Assembly: GCF_018449545.1 (NCBI RefSeq)
Contig: NZ_JAAVUR010000004.1
Span: 248,001 to 312,000, forward strand
DNA from: Granulicella sp. dw_53
Lineage (GTDB): Bacteria; Acidobacteriota; Terriglobia; Terriglobales; Acidobacteriaceae
DNA length: 64,000 nt
Direction of reading: 5' to 3'
This document shows, one piece after another, positions 41,141 through 51,129 of the stretch; position 1 is the first letter of the stretch; every line of letters starts with the position of its first letter. The translations under genes and the position numbers were made by a program. A model generated the notes under the pieces. It searched no databases. It worked only from the letters and a program-made list of their open reading frames with translations, and was not told where the DNA came from.

Positions 41141-42574
41141 ATGAGAAGAATCGCCATCATCGGCGGCGGAATCGCCGGAGTCACCGCAGCCTACGAGCTC
41201 GCCCGCCTCGCCCGCGACGGCGCAGCCGTGGAAGCCACTCTCTTCGAATCCTCCTCCCGCCTCGGCGGCATCGTCGAAACCATCCGCGAGGGCGGCTTCA
41301 TCATCGAAGGCGGCCCCGACGGCTGGGTCACCGAAAAGCCCTGGGCCCGCGAGCTCGCCGAAGAGCTCGGCCTCTCCGAAGAGCTGCTCCCCTCCAACGA
41401 CGCCACCCGCCGCACTTACATCCTCAAGGACGACCGCCTGCAAGCCATCCCCGACGGCATGCGCATGATGGTTCCCACCGACCTCGCCGCCCTGGATGAA
41501 TCCAGCCTCTTCACCTCCGCCGCCCGTCAGTCCTTCCGCGACGAGCCCAGCCGCGCCCAAGAGTTGAAAGCCAGCGCCCCCGCAACCGACGAGAGCGTCG
41601 CCGACTTCGTCCGCCGCCACTTCGGCCCCGAGGTCCTTCACACCATCGCCGCGCCGCTCCTCAGCGGAGTCTTCGGAGGCGACGTCGCCACCCTCAGCGT
41701 CCGCGCCGTCATGGCCCCCTTCGTCGCCATGGAGCGCGAGCACGGCAGCCTCATCACCGCCCTCCAGTCCCGCGCACCGAAGAACGGCAGCAACGCCGCC
41801 ATCTTCACCACCCTCCGCAGCGGCCTGGCCACCCTCATCGAGCGCATGGTCGCCACCGTCCCTCCCACCTGGCTGCGCATGAACTCTAACGTCGCCGCCA
41901 TCGGCCGTGACGAGACCGGTTGGACCGTCCGCTGCTCCGGCAACAAAGCCACACCCGAACACTTCGACGAGCTCATGATCGCCACCCCCGTCGACATCGC
42001 CCGCAGCCTCCTCGCGCCCCACGACTCCTACGCCGCTGGTCTCCTCAAGATGGAAGCCAGCTCTGCTGTCATCATCGCCTTCGCCCTTCCTGACGCCTCC
42101 CGCTTCCCCGTCCCCTCCGGCTTCGGCTTCCTCGTCCCCCCGCACCACGCCTCCACCAACGGAAGCGAAGGCCTCGCCGCGAAGACGCCCAGCCGCCTCC
42201 TCGCCGGCACCTTCACCGACCAGAAGTTCAACCATCGCGTCCCCTCCGGAGCCCGGCTCGTCCGCGCCTTCTTCGGAGGCCCGACCGCCGAGCGCATGAT
42301 GGGCTGCGGCAACGACGAGATCGCCTCCGTCGCCCGCCTTGAACTCGCCCGCATCCTCGGCCCCTTGCCCGACGCCACCATCACCGTCGTCCGCCGCTGG
42401 CCGCGCAGCCTCCCCCAATACTCCGTAGGCCATCTGGAGCGTATGGCCGAACTCAACAACCGTGTCGCCGCAATGCCTGGCCTTCACCTGCTCGGCAACG
42501 GCTATAGAGGCGTCGGCCTGCCCGATCTCGTCCGCGACGCCCGCAGTGCAGCCAGAGGAGTTATCTCATCCTGA
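41141..42574 (+). CDS. hemY: HemY-type porphyrinogen oxidase
   Basis: FAD enzyme of 477 residues that oxidises coproporphyrinogen III or protoporphyrinogen IX. The FAD-binding motif IAIIGGGIAGVTAAYELARL is at the N-terminus, then LFESSSRLGGIVETI and FIIEGGPDGWVTEKPWARELAEELGL; LLSGVFGGDVATLSVRAVMAPF in the middle; and PGLHLLGNGYRGVGLPDLVRDAR at the C-terminus. ATG 41141 has AAGGACACT upstream. It follows hemH after 106 bp. HemY with HemE and HemH would complete the last heme steps; the HemQ-like partner is not in the window. Confidence 0.92.
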   Translation: MRRIAIIGGGIAGVTAAYELARLARDGAAVEATLFESSSRLGGIVETIREGGFIIEGGPDGWVTEKPWARELAEELGLSEELLPSNDATRRTYILKDDRLQAIPDGMRMMVPTDLAALDESSLFTSAARQSFRDEPSRAQELKASAPATDESVADFVRRHFGPEVLHTIAAPLLSGVFGGDVATLSVRAVMAPFVAMEREHGSLITALQSRAPKNGSNAAIFTTLRSGLATLIERMVATVPPTWLRMNSNVAAIGRDETGWTVRCSGNKATPEHFDELMIATPVDIARSLLAPHDSYAAGLLKMEASSAVIIAFALPDASRFPVPSGFGFLVPPHHASTNGSEGLAAKTPSRLLAGTFTDQKFNHRVPSGARLVRAFFGGPTAERMMGCGNDEIASVARLELARILGPLPDATITVVRRWPRSLPQYSVGHLERMAELNNRVAAMPGLHLLGNGYRGVGLPDLVRDARSAARGVISS

Positions 42575-42780
42575 AGCGAACAATTTCATCGCCGGTATAC
42601 GAAAAATTCATCTCCAGATACAAATTGTTTGCCACGGCATCCGATTCGAGCTACATTGAGGACAGTCCAAAAAACAGAAATTGTTTCAGCTTGAACACTC
42701 CAGGATAGGTTTTATAGCCCGCAATTGGCACCTCTTCTGTCGAAGTACCCCCACTAGAATCACCATAGAAAAGTAAATGC

Positions 42781-42939
42781 TATCGCGGGAGAGATCGGTT
42801 CAGTCCGACGCCGAAGGAGCAACCGCCCCGGAAACTCTCAGGCAAAAGGACCGCGACAGCAATCAAACTTCTGGAGAGAGGCACCTCGAAGGTGTCCGCC
42901 GACGGGATAACAATCTCAGGCAAAGATACAGAAGGGGCG
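42781..42939 (+). promoter_or_regulatory. Tandem glycine riboswitch
   Basis: Two aptamers in series. Aptamer 1 (about 42783-42858) has GGGAGAGATCGG, CGCCGAAGGAGCAACCGCCC and ACTCTCAGGCAAAAGGACCG. Aptamer 2 (about 42869-42935) has CTGGAGAGAGGC, CACCTCGAAGGTG, CCGCCGACGGG and ATCTCAGGCAAAGATACAG. These are the conserved glycine-riboswitch cores. A small AAGCTG/CAGCTT hairpin (about 42948-42964) before the next gene's GTG could be part of the expression platform. No other gene or RNA is seen in 42575-42780. Confidence 0.92.
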
Positions 42940-42981
42940 CACTAAGAAGCTGATTCTCAGCTTGCTGAAAGGTGTGCGTCC

Positions 42982-43467
42982 GTGGTGATTCAAGAAGTCC
43001 AGCAAAAAGACGCCCGTCTCACCCAACCGGCATCGCTCGGCTCCTTGCCCTTCGTGCCCGAGGCGCTCGCCCCCGCGTTGAACTTTGCCTCCGCCTTCTC
43101 TGGCGCCCCTGCCGGATTCTCCCCCACCTCTGTCCTCATCGAGATCTTCGGCGGCATCGCCGATCCTGCCCACGCCGACCGCATCGCCGCTGGCGTCCTC
43201 CTCGGACTCGCCGGCCAGCACCCCAGCCTCACCGCCGAGCATGCGCTCGCCCTTTTAGACACCATCCGCGTCACCAAATCTTTCCAACTCAACGGCGCCA
43301 TCGAGGTTCCCTTCAGCCCTGAAGAACATCTCATCGTCACCCCGACCGCCCTTCAGCCGTCCCAACCCGACGGCATTCGCCTCACGGCCTATCACTGCGT
43401 CCACCCCTTCGTGACGCGCCAATACCACGCAACCGGCAGAGACCCACTCAGCTTCACCGAGTGCTGA
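42982..43467 (+). CDS. Unknown protein under the glycine riboswitch
   Basis: Protein of 161 residues, start GTG 42982 with AAAGGTG upstream. I do not recognise it. The sequence is Ala/Pro-rich with helical stretches (GSLPFVPEALAPALNFASAF, ADRIAAGVLLGLAGQHPSLTAEHALALLDTIRV) and an His/Cys-containing end (TAYHCVHPFVTRQYHATGRD). It has no signal peptide and no lipoyl or aminomethyltransferase motif, so it is not GcvH or GcvT. It is the first gene after the riboswitch and 46 bp ahead of gcvP, implying a glycine-related job. Confidence 0.65.
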   Translation: MVIQEVQQKDARLTQPASLGSLPFVPEALAPALNFASAFSGAPAGFSPTSVLIEIFGGIADPAHADRIAAGVLLGLAGQHPSLTAEHALALLDTIRVTKSFQLNGAIEVPFSPEEHLIVTPTALQPSQPDGIRLTAYHCVHPFVTRQYHATGRDPLSFTEC

Positions 43468-43513
43468 TCACCGCACACATTCGACCTGACCACGTCGTCA
43501 AGGAGCGCAACAT

Positions 43514-46435
43514 ATGGCAACCGCAAACGTTATAGCAAACAACGCAGCAGAGACCCCCGGGAGCACGACCCAAATGAGCGCCACCGCAGCATTCGCCCAG
43601 CGCCACATAGGACCCACCGATGCAGATGTCCAGTCCATGCTCCGCACCATCGGCCTTGGAACCCTCGACGAGCTCATCGCCGCCGCCGTTCCTGCTTCCA
43701 TCCTCGATCCCGGCAAGCTCACCTTCGGCCCCGCGCTCTCAGAGGTAGACACCATCGCCTACCTCCGCACCGTCGCCGCCAAAAATAAGGTCCTCATCTC
43801 GCTCATCGGCCAGGGCTACTACGGCACGCTCGTCCCCGCCGTCATCCAGCGCAACATCCTCGAAAACCCCGCCTGGTACACCGCCTACACCCCCTACCAG
43901 CCCGAGATCTCCCAGGGCCGCCTCGAAGCCCTCATCAACTTCCAGACCATGATCTGCGACCTCACCGGCCTCGACATCGCCAATGCCTCGCTGCTCGACG
44001 AGGCCACCGCCGCAGCCGAAGCCATGGCCATGGCCAAGCGCTCCGCCAAGTCCGACTCCAACCGCTTCTTCGTCGACCGCAACTGCCACCCCCAGACCAT
44101 CGCCGTCCTCGAGACCCGCTCCAAACCTCTCGGCTGGGAGCTCGTCCTCGGCGACGCCGCCAGCGACCTCGTCCCCTCGGAGGTCTTCGGAGCCATCTTC
44201 CAATACCCCGGCACCCACGGCGAGATCGTCGACTACCGCCAGACCATCGTCGAGCTCCACGCCGCCGGCGCTATCGCCGTGATGGCCACCGATCCCCTCG
44301 CCCTCACCCTCCTCGCCTCACCCGGCGAGCTCGGCGCGGACATGGCCATCGGCTCCTCCCAGCGCTTCGGAGTCCCCATGGGCTACGGCGGACCGCACGC
44401 CGCCTACATCGCCACCCGCGATTCCCTCAAGCGCTCGCTCCCCGGACGACTCGTCGGAGTCTCCATCGACTCCCGCGGCGCTCAGGCCTACCGCCTCGCC
44501 CTCCAGACCCGCGAGCAGCACATCCGCCGCGAGAAGGCCACCTCCAACATCTGTACCGCGCAGGTCCTGCTCGCCGTCATGGCCGGTATGTACGCCGTCT
44601 ACCACGGGCCCGAAGGCCTCAAGGCCATCGCCACCCGCGTCCATCGCCTCACCGCGAAGCTCGCCGCCGGACTCACCGCCCTCGGCTTTACCGTCGAGCC
44701 CGAACACTTCTTCGACACCCTCACCATCCACACCGGCCAGTTCACCGAGCAGATCCACCAGGCCGCCGTCGACGCCGGGATCAATCTGCGTCACATCTGT
44801 CCTCCCGACGGCAGCCCCGAGCTGAAGCTCGGCATCAGCCTCGACGAGACCTCCACCCCTGCCCTCATCGAGACCCTCTGGTCCTGCTTCGGCGACGCCC
44901 CGAAGTTCGTCGAGATCGAGTCCCACGAAACCATTCAGGCATCCCTGCTTCGCTCTACCCCCATCCTGACCCACCCCGTCTTCAACCAGTACCACTCCGA
45001 GACCGAGCTGCTCCGCTACATGCGCCGCCTCGCCGACCGCGACCTCGCCCTCGACCGCGCCATGATTCCCCTCGGCTCCTGCACCATGAAGCTCAACGCC
45101 ACCACCGAGATGGTGCCTGTCACCTGGCCTGAGTTCTCCAACCTCCATCCCTTCTGCCCCCGTGAGCAAGCCGCCGGATACGCCGAGATGATCGGCGCCC
45201 TCGAGCAGCGCCTCTGCGACATCACCGGCTACGACGCCTTCTCCTTCCAGCCCAACTCCGGAGCCCAGGGCGAGTACGCCGGTCTCCTCGCCATCGGCGC
45301 ATACCACCGCAGCCGCGGCGAAGGGCACCGCAACATCTGCCTCATCCCCGCCTCCGCCCACGGCACCAACCCCGCCTCCGCCCAGATGGCCGCCATGGAG
45401 GTCGTCGGAGTCCGCTGCGACGAGCACGGCAACGTCGACGTCGAAGACCTCCGCGAAAAGGCTACTCACTACGCCGACATCCTGGCCGCCGTCATGATCA
45501 CCTACCCCTCCACCCACGGCGTCTTCGAGGAGCGCGTCCGCGAGATCTGCGAGATCGTCCACGAGTGCGGAGGCCAGGTCTACCTCGATGGAGCCAACCT
45601 CAACGCCCAGGTCGGAGTCGTCTACCCCGGCAAGTTCGGCGCGGACGTCAGCCACCTCAACCTCCACAAGACCTTCTGCATCCCCCACGGCGGCGGCGGC
45701 CCCGGCGTAGGTCCGGTCGGCCTGCGCAAGCACCTCGCCCCCTTCCTTCCCGGCCACCCGGAGCTCACCGGCGACTCGCTCGTCGGCCCCGTCTCCGCCG
45801 CTCCTTACGGCTCGGCCTCCATCCTCGCCATCTCCTGGGCTTACATCCTGCTCATGGGCGGCGAAGGCCTCACCAAGGCCACCGAAGTCGCCATCCTCAA
45901 CGCCAACTACATCGCCGCGCGCCTCGATCCCCACTACCCCGTCCTCTATAAGAACGAGCACGGCCGCGTAGCCCACGAGTGCATCCTCGATACCCGCCCC
46001 CTCAAAACCTCCTGCGGCGTCAGCGTCGACGACATCGCCAAGCGCCTCATCGACTACGGCTTCCACGCCCCCACCATGAGTTTTCCGGTCGCCGGAACCC
46101 TTATGATCGAGCCCACGGAATCTGAATCCAAAGCCGAGATCGACCGCTTCTGCGAGGCTATGATTGCTATGCGCGGCGAGATCGCCGACATCGAGAGCGG
46201 GAAGTTCACCGCTGACGAAAGCCCGCTCCACTTCGCCCCGCACACCGTCTACGACCTCGCCGACGACGTCTGGGATCGCCGCTACACCCGCGCAGAGGGC
46301 TGCTTCCCGCCCACCTCGCGCCGCACCGACAAATATTGGTCCCCCGTAAACCGTATCGACAACGTCTATGGCGACCGCAACCTCTTTTGCTCCTGCCCTC
46401 CAACCGCAGAGTACTGCGAAGTAATTTCGGAGTAG
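43514..46435 (+). CDS. gcvP: Glycine dehydrogenase (decarboxylating), P-protein
   Basis: P-protein of 973 residues in the one-chain form (N- and C-halves fused). It decarboxylates glycine with PLP and passes the aminomethyl group to GcvH. The PLP lysine is Lys719 in [18 protein letters not shown]. Other segments: [17 protein letters not shown] at the N-terminus, [63 protein letters not shown] and [20 protein letters not shown] eight bases upstream supports ATG 43514. gcvT and gcvH are not adjacent. Control by the tandem glycine riboswitch is inferred from its position two genes upstream. Confidence 0.95.
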   Translation: MATANVIANNAAETPGSTTQMSATAAFAQRHIGPTDADVQSMLRTIGLGTLDELIAAAVPASILDPGKLTFGPALSEVDTIAYLRTVAAKNKVLISLIGQGYYGTLVPAVIQRNILENPAWYTAYTPYQPEISQGRLEALINFQTMICDLTGLDIANASLLDEATAAAEAMAMAKRSAKSDSNRFFVDRNCHPQTIAVLETRSKPLGWELVLGDAASDLVPSEVFGAIFQYPGTHGEIVDYRQTIVELHAAGAIAVMATDPLALTLLASPGELGADMAIGSSQRFGVPMGYGGPHAAYIATRDSLKRSLPGRLVGVSIDSRGAQAYRLALQTREQHIRREKATSNICTAQVLLAVMAGMYAVYHGPEGLKAIATRVHRLTAKLAAGLTALGFTVEPEHFFDTLTIHTGQFTEQIHQAAVDAGINLRHICPPDGSPELKLGISLDETSTPALIETLWSCFGDAPKFVEIESHETIQASLLRSTPILTHPVFNQYHSETELLRYMRRLADRDLALDRAMIPLGSCTMKLNATTEMVPVTWPEFSNLHPFCPREQAAGYAEMIGALEQRLCDITGYDAFSFQPNSGAQGEYAGLLAIGAYHRSRGEGHRNICLIPASAHGTNPASAQMAAMEVVGVRCDEHGNVDVEDLREKATHYADILAAVMITYPSTHGVFEERVREICEIVHECGGQVYLDGANLNAQVGVVYPGKFGADVSHLNLHKTFCIPHGGGGPGVGPVGLRKHLAPFLPGHPELTGDSLVGPVSAAPYGSASILAISWAYILLMGGEGLTKATEVAILNANYIAARLDPHYPVLYKNEHGRVAHECILDTRPLKTSCGVSVDDIAKRLIDYGFHAPTMSFPVAGTLMIEPTESESKAEIDRFCEAMIAMRGEIADIESGKFTADESPLHFAPHTVYDLADDVWDRRYTRAEGCFPPTSRRTDKYWSPVNRIDNVYGDRNLFCSCPPTAEYCEVISE

Positions 46436-46654
46436 CCCAAGTCCCCGCGCCGCCGGCAGAGGATGCCTGCGGCGAAGCTCAAACAGACCATCGCAGGATG
46501 GCTAAGAAACAGTTCTACCGCTGACACAACAGGATTCCCGCAGCATGAACGATGCTGTCAAGGGTTTGAGTACGAAGATCGTCGGAAAACGCTGCAACCA
46601 GATGAAGTCCAGCGCGGAAGACAATCAGACACCGCTAGCTCAGGAGCGTTACCC

Positions 46655-47368
46655 ATGGATTACTTGACGAAGCGAATCGAAGACTCACAAGACGTAGAGT
46701 TCCTGCACGAGATCGGTAGCCGCATGGCAGCCGCCGACTCGCTCGACTCCATCCTTCAGCACATCCTGGACTTCATCTCGGACCTCGTGCGCTGCGACTC
46801 CTGCCTGGTCTACGTCCTCGAGGGCGACCAACTCGTGCTCAGCGCCTCGAAGAACCCCCACGCCGATCTCCTTCACCGCCTCGGCCTGTCGCTCGGCCAG
46901 GGCATCACCGGATGGGTCGCCGAACACCGCCAGACCGTGGCCATCACCTGCCACGCCTCCACCGACACCCGCTTCCGCATGTTCCACGACCTGCCCGAAG
47001 ATCTCTACGAGGCCTTCCTCTCCGTCCCGATTCTCTGTCGAGGCCGCGTCGTAGGCGTCATCAACCTCCAGCACCGCCAGCCCCACCACCACACCGAGCG
47101 CGAGATCCGTCTCATCACCACCATCGGCTACCTCGTCGGCGCAGAGCTCGAACTAGCCCGCATCGAGACCGAAAAGGCCGAGATGCAGCGCCAGCTTGAA
47201 AACCGCAAGCTTATGGAGCGCGCCAAGGGCATCCTCCAGCGTCAGCTCTCTGTCGACGAAGAGAACGCCTACCTCACCCTCCAGAAGCTCAGCCGCCAGA
47301 AGCGCAAGCCCATGCGCGAGATCGCCGAAGCCATCATCCTCGGTGAAGAACTCCGCACCGGAACCTAG
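46655..47368 (+). CDS. GAF-ANTAR antiterminator protein
   Basis: Protein of 237 residues. A GAF sensor domain (about 15-160: LHEIGSRMAAADSLDSILQHIL, CDSCLVYVLEGDQLVLSAS, GLSLGQGITGWVAEHRQTV, LSVPILCRGRVVGVINLQHR) precedes a C-terminal ANTAR RNA-binding domain (RKLMERAKGILQRQLSVDEENAYLTLQKLSRQKRKPMREIAEAIIL). ANTAR proteins prevent transcription termination by binding paired small hairpins in leader RNA. ATG 46655 has CAGGAG upstream. The 219-bp region before it has a small CAGCAT/ATGCTG hairpin (46541-46557), but a matching second hairpin is not clear. The target and ligand are unknown. Confidence 0.88.
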   Translation: MDYLTKRIEDSQDVEFLHEIGSRMAAADSLDSILQHILDFISDLVRCDSCLVYVLEGDQLVLSASKNPHADLLHRLGLSLGQGITGWVAEHRQTVAITCHASTDTRFRMFHDLPEDLYEAFLSVPILCRGRVVGVINLQHRQPHHHTEREIRLITTIGYLVGAELELARIETEKAEMQRQLENRKLMERAKGILQRQLSVDEENAYLTLQKLSRQKRKPMREIAEAIILGEELRTGT

Positions 47369-47399
47369 TCCCTCCGCACCATCCAAACGGCCACGGTTC

Positions 47400-47434
47400 T
47401 CCTCTTCGCGACACCCGCACCCTCGCGAAGAGGA
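47400..47434. terminator. Strong hairpin behind the GAF-ANTAR gene
   Basis: CCTCTTCGCGA (47401-47411) pairs perfectly with TCGCGAAGAGG (47423-47433), extended by one T-A pair, with an 11-nt loop, 32 bp past the stop. There is no T-run on either side, so termination may be factor-assisted. Confidence 0.6.
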
Positions 47435-47600
47435 ACATTGGATACCCTCCTTCCGCACCATAAAAACCCACCCCTTTACCTAAGAAACTCTTCGCGGCCC
47501 TGCCCTGAAAACGTGGGCCGGACACCCCACCGCGCCTAGGAATAACCACTCGCAAGAGGTGTTCGTACTCTTAGCGCCTTCATGGGAGGAGGCATCCGAG

Positions 47601-48968
47601 ATGAATCAGGAAGCTGTAAAGATCGCATCCCCAATGGGCAGTTGCGCCGTTGTAATCGGCGCTGGAATCGCTGGACTATCAGCCGCCCGCGCCCTCGCCG
47701 ACTCCTTTGAAGAAGTGATCATTCTGGAACGCGATCACCTGCCAACAGAAGCCATGCCCCGGCCCGGCGTACCACAAGGGAAACACCCCCATTTCTTCCT
47801 CTCCGGCGGCATGGAGGCCCTCGAAGACCTCTTCCCCGGCTTCCGCCACGACCTCGTTCAGGCCGGAGCCATACGAATCGACTTCGGCTTCGACGTGCTC
47901 TACGAGATCCCCGGCGCGGATCCCCTTCCCCAGCGCGCCCTGGGAATCTACACCTACTCCATGTCCCGCCCTCTGATGGAGCACACCATCCGCCGTCGCC
48001 TCCAGCAATACGGCAACGTCACCTTGCGTGGAGAAAGCCGCGTCCTTGAGATCCTCGGAACCGCCGACGGCAGCATCGTCGCCGGAGTCCGCTACGCAAA
48101 CTCCGATGGCGTCTCCGAGATGATATCGGCGGACGTCGTCGTCGACGCCACCGCCCATGCCGCTCCCACCCTGGCCTTCCTCAGATCCACCGGTCTGCCC
48201 TTGCCCGAGGAGACCATCGTCGAAGTCGACGTCCGCTATCTCTCCGCCGTCTTCGAAGCTCCCGGCACCCCCGACGACTACAAAATCATCGCCAGCTTGC
48301 CCAAAGCCCCGGAGCGCAATCGCGGCGGCGGTCTCTTCCCAGCGGAAAATAGCGTCTTCCAGGTAACCCTCGCCGGTCGCGATCTGGACAACACCGTCGC
48401 CGATCACGCCTCGTTCCTGGCCAACGCCCAACGTCTTGAGACCATGACCATCTACAACAAGATCAAGGACACAAGGCTCATCGGCCAAGTGGAGCGGTTC
48501 GGCTTCAACGGAAGCATCTGGCGGCACTTCGCAAAACTCGCCCGCTTCCCCCGCGGTCTATTTCCCATGGGAGACGCTATCTGCCGCTTCAACCCCATCC
48601 ACGGTCAGGGAATGACCGTGGCCCTGCAGGAAGCGAACATGCTCCGCCATCTGTTACAAGTCCAGCCCTTCGACACCGACCCCCTCGCAACCCTCACTCA
48701 AACCTACCTCGCAAACGCCGAAGCTCTCGTCGAGGACCCTTGGAACATGTCCACCCTCCAGGACTTCGTCTTCGAGGAGACCCGCGGAGAACGTCCCTCC
48801 GATCTAAAGGACAGACTGAAGCGTCAAGGCGCTCTCCATCGCCTCTCGATCAGCGATCCCGAGGTCCACAAGTTACTCCTCGAGGTCAAACACCTCCTCA
48901 AGCCACAAAAGCTCCTCGACGACCCAGAGTTAGTACAAAGAGCCGAAGAGGAAATGGCAACAGCATAA
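47601..48968 (+). CDS. FAD-dependent oxidoreductase (monooxygenase-like)
   Basis: Flavoprotein of 455 residues. FAD-binding GAGIAGLSAARALADSFEEVIILERD is at residues 20-45; the second flavin motif RFPRGLFPMGDAICRFNPIHGQGMTVALQEA (about 320-350) is that of the UbiH/PHBH-like class. A substrate region between them (PRPGVPQGKHPHFFLSGGMEALEDL) resembles tryptophan-halogenase or geranylgeranyl-reductase relatives. ATG 47601 has GGAGG upstream. The gene stands alone between two hairpins. The substrate is unknown. Confidence 0.8.
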   Translation: MNQEAVKIASPMGSCAVVIGAGIAGLSAARALADSFEEVIILERDHLPTEAMPRPGVPQGKHPHFFLSGGMEALEDLFPGFRHDLVQAGAIRIDFGFDVLYEIPGADPLPQRALGIYTYSMSRPLMEHTIRRRLQQYGNVTLRGESRVLEILGTADGSIVAGVRYANSDGVSEMISADVVVDATAHAAPTLAFLRSTGLPLPEETIVEVDVRYLSAVFEAPGTPDDYKIIASLPKAPERNRGGGLFPAENSVFQVTLAGRDLDNTVADHASFLANAQRLETMTIYNKIKDTRLIGQVERFGFNGSIWRHFAKLARFPRGLFPMGDAICRFNPIHGQGMTVALQEANMLRHLLQVQPFDTDPLATLTQTYLANAEALVEDPWNMSTLQDFVFEETRGERPSDLKDRLKRQGALHRLSISDPEVHKLLLEVKHLLKPQKLLDDPELVQRAEEEMATA

Positions 48969-48976
48969 GGAAGCCA

Positions 48977-49000
48977 GGACTTACTCCAACGAGTAAGTCC
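48977..49000 (+). terminator. Hairpin behind the FAD oxidoreductase gene
   Basis: GGACTTACT (48977-48985) pairs perfectly with AGTAAGTCC (48992-49000) across a 6-nt loop, 8 bp past the stop. No T-run follows. Nothing else is seen in 49001-49180. Confidence 0.5.
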
Positions 49001-49180
49001 TCACAACGCTCACCCACCCATCAATCTTCCAGCCTTCCAAGTGGTTAGACCGGCGTCGATTGCCCGCCCATCCTCGCGCTTCTTTCAGAGAACAAGCGCC
49101 AGCCGTGCAACGCCGGGACACAAAATTGCTTCTCACTCGATGACCAAACGCGGCACAAGCCGCACATCGGAGAGATCAAT

Positions 49181-49690
49181 ATGACCAAGACAACTCAACT
49201 TACCTGTTGCATGGCACTGGGCCTGGCTGCCACTTTCATGCCTGCCAAGGCAAAGGCAGCGACAGACGACGACAAAAAGTTCCTCGCAATGGCCGCGCAA
49301 TCCGACCAGAACGAGATCGCACTCAGCAAACTCGCCGAGGAGAAAGGCACCAACCCCGCCGTAAAGATGTTCGCAGAGAAGATGGTCACCGAGCACACCA
49401 AGATGACCGAGAGCATGAAGCCATTCGCAGAGTCATGGGCACTAACTCCTCCCACAGGCCCCGATGCCGATCATCAGAAAGAATTGGATAAGTTGAACGG
49501 ACTCTCCGGAGCGGACTTCGATAAGGAGTACATCGACCAGATGGTCACAGACCACTCCAAAGCTCTAAGCGCCTTCACCTCCGAGGCCAAAGATACAAAG
49601 GACGCCAAGTTCCGTGCGGCAGTAATCAAAGGCAAAACAGCCGTCGCAGCTCACAAGAACATGGCCTACGACCTGAAGAAAAAGCTGTAA
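49181..49690 (+). CDS. DUF4142 exported protein
   Basis: Protein of 169 residues with a signal peptide (residues 1-26, ending AKAKA). A helical DUF4142 domain of ferritin-like appearance follows (DKKFLAMAAQSDQNEIALSKLAEEKG, VKMFAEKMVTEHTKMTESMK, DFDKEYIDQMVTDHSKALSAF). GGAGAG precedes the ATG. A periplasmic location is likely. The family has no firmly known function. A single-gene unit with its own terminator. Confidence 0.85.
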   Translation: MTKTTQLTCCMALGLAATFMPAKAKAATDDDKKFLAMAAQSDQNEIALSKLAEEKGTNPAVKMFAEKMVTEHTKMTESMKPFAESWALTPPTGPDADHQKELDKLNGLSGADFDKEYIDQMVTDHSKALSAFTSEAKDTKDAKFRAAVIKGKTAVAAHKNMAYDLKKKL

Positions 49691-49725
49691 CTACGAGTTA
49701 CTAATTACTAGGCTAGTAAAACAAG

Positions 49726-49752
49726 AAAGCCCTCCTAACGAAGGGGGCTTTT
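49726..49752 (+). terminator. Terminator of the DUF4142 gene
   Basis: AAAGCCC (49726-49732) pairs with GGGCTTT (49745-49751), followed by TTCATTT. It lies 35 bp past the stop; the A-rich left side lets it also work for the convergent DUF4159 gene. Confidence 0.8.
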
Positions 49753-49790
49753 CATTTCTATAAGCAATTAATCACGTCACAAATACGATC

Positions 49791-50621
49791 TCAATGAGTC
49801 ATGGCATACACAACATAGTTCACACCCAAACGCATCCCCAGGTCAGAATACTTCAGAGGATAGTTCGGATTATCCGACCACTCCCACGAGTCTCCAATAT
49901 CCGAGTTCAACGAGATCGCTACCATCACGCGGCCCTTATCGTCATAGATCCCCTGCCAGTGCGGCACCCTGCCATCCTTCTTGTAACCAGTCCTCAGATG
50001 CTCCGCACCCGGAACCTGATAGCGATCGTCCAGATCGAAGACAGTATGAAAGATCGGGTCGCTATCGGGAATATCCACGATAGGACGCTCTGGAAAAACT
50101 ATCTTCATGGTCTTATAAAAATAAGCCTGCTCCTCCGAGCCATGCAGATCGTCAGCCATAAAAAATCCCCCGCGCAGTAGATAGTCGCGAAGCGTCTTAG
50201 CCTGCCTCTCGGTTAGCCCCCACTCCCCTACCTGAACCGCATAGAGCCAAGGCCAGTTATAGATCTCATCGCCATCATCCAGATTCACCGGCTGCTCCAC
50301 CGACCGGCCATCCACCCGCGTCAGCCGCCGAACCGCCTGCGCAAACGCCCTGTCCGCCGCCGGATAATCCTGAGTCCAAAGCGAAAGCCCCTCCCGCCAG
50401 TCCCCATCGAATCTTCCCCGATACCCATCCAGCGGCCCCGGCGGAAACATCAACCGCGCAAAGACCCACTCCGTCCGCCGCTGCCACTCCGGAGGCAGCG
50501 GCCGAGTCTCAGAGTATCCCTCAACCGACGGATACTGACGAAACGGACGCTGCGCATACAACACACCCCACACAACTCCAACGAAAACAAGAACCCAACC
50601 CGATCGCCACAAGATCTTCAT
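49791..50621 (-). CDS. DUF4159 domain protein
   Basis: Protein of 276 residues with an N-terminal membrane or signal segment (SGWVLVFVGVVWGVLYA). DUF4159 follows: FARLMFPPGPLDGYRGRFDGDWREGLSLWTQDYPAADRAFAQAV, WPWLYAVQVGEWGLTERQAKTLRDYLLRGGFFMADDLHG, and a C-terminal DIGDSWEWSDNPNYPLKYSDLGMRLGVNYVVYAM. ATG 50621 has GGGGAG nine bases upstream; GTG 50630 abuts that site and is less likely. The family is often envelope-associated in Acidobacteria but has no assigned reaction. Confidence 0.85.
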   Translation of the reverse strand: MKILWRSGWVLVFVGVVWGVLYAQRPFRQYPSVEGYSETRPLPPEWQRRTEWVFARLMFPPGPLDGYRGRFDGDWREGLSLWTQDYPAADRAFAQAVRRLTRVDGRSVEQPVNLDDGDEIYNWPWLYAVQVGEWGLTERQAKTLRDYLLRGGFFMADDLHGSEEQAYFYKTMKIVFPERPIVDIPDSDPIFHTVFDLDDRYQVPGAEHLRTGYKKDGRVPHWQGIYDDKGRVMVAISLNSDIGDSWEWSDNPNYPLKYSDLGMRLGVNYVVYAMTH

Positions 50622-50771
50622 GGCACTCACTCCCCACGTTCTGCCCCGAGATTACCACGGCAGCGAGGCACCCATTCACATGGGATGCATCATGCTGAGG
50701 ATGTGGAAAGCCGGGAACCAAACTCATTCCGAAGCCATCTCCCATCCCCTCAAAAAGAGTGCTTGACTTTC

Positions 50772-50821
50772 AGCATGACGAATGTCATGCTCATCTCTGT
50801 AAACATGATGTTCGTCATGCT
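50772..50821. promoter_or_regulatory. Two tandem palindromic operators
   Basis: AGCATGACGAATGTCATGCT (50772-50791) is a palindrome with 8-bp arms. AACATGATGTTCGTCATGCT (50802-50821) is a second, related one; 15 of 20 positions agree. The centres are 30 bp apart, about three helical turns. TTGACT at 50764-50769 could be a -35 element overlapping them. The rest of 50622-51129 holds only a weak 77-codon frame at 50853-51086 without recognised features. Confidence 0.6.
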
Positions 50822-51129
50822 TACAAGGAGAGACGAAGCGAGGCAGGAATACATGAGCAATCGGGACAAGTCACAAGGATTGCGATTGAGGCCCGGGCAT
50901 CTTCTTATCTCGGAACGCTCCAAACGGATCGTCTCGCCAAACTTGGCTTCGATCTTCTTTTTGCATGATCCAGTGGAACTTACTCTTCTTTGCTCTCATC
51001 GATTCAATGAAACGAACGTTCCCCACTGGCGATCACTCGCCGCCGAGGCGTACGATTGGCTCTCCACTGAGGGAGCTGCGTTGTGAACGACGGGCCAACA
51101 CTACCACTCTTTAAGAAAAGGAAATCCTC

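Noticed and set aside
41087..42487. 466-codon antisense frame inside hemY
   Set aside because: Same shadow pattern; hemY has FAD motifs and a ribosome site.
44318..46243. 641-codon open frame on the minus strand inside gcvP
   Set aside because: Antisense shadow of gcvP caused by high GC at third positions; Gly/Val/Asp-rich with no motif, while the + strand is a textbook P-protein.
50853..51086. 77-codon frame upstream of the SDR as a possible regulator
   Set aside because: No HTH or other recognisable feature, and several overlapping frames are equally open; not supported as a gene.
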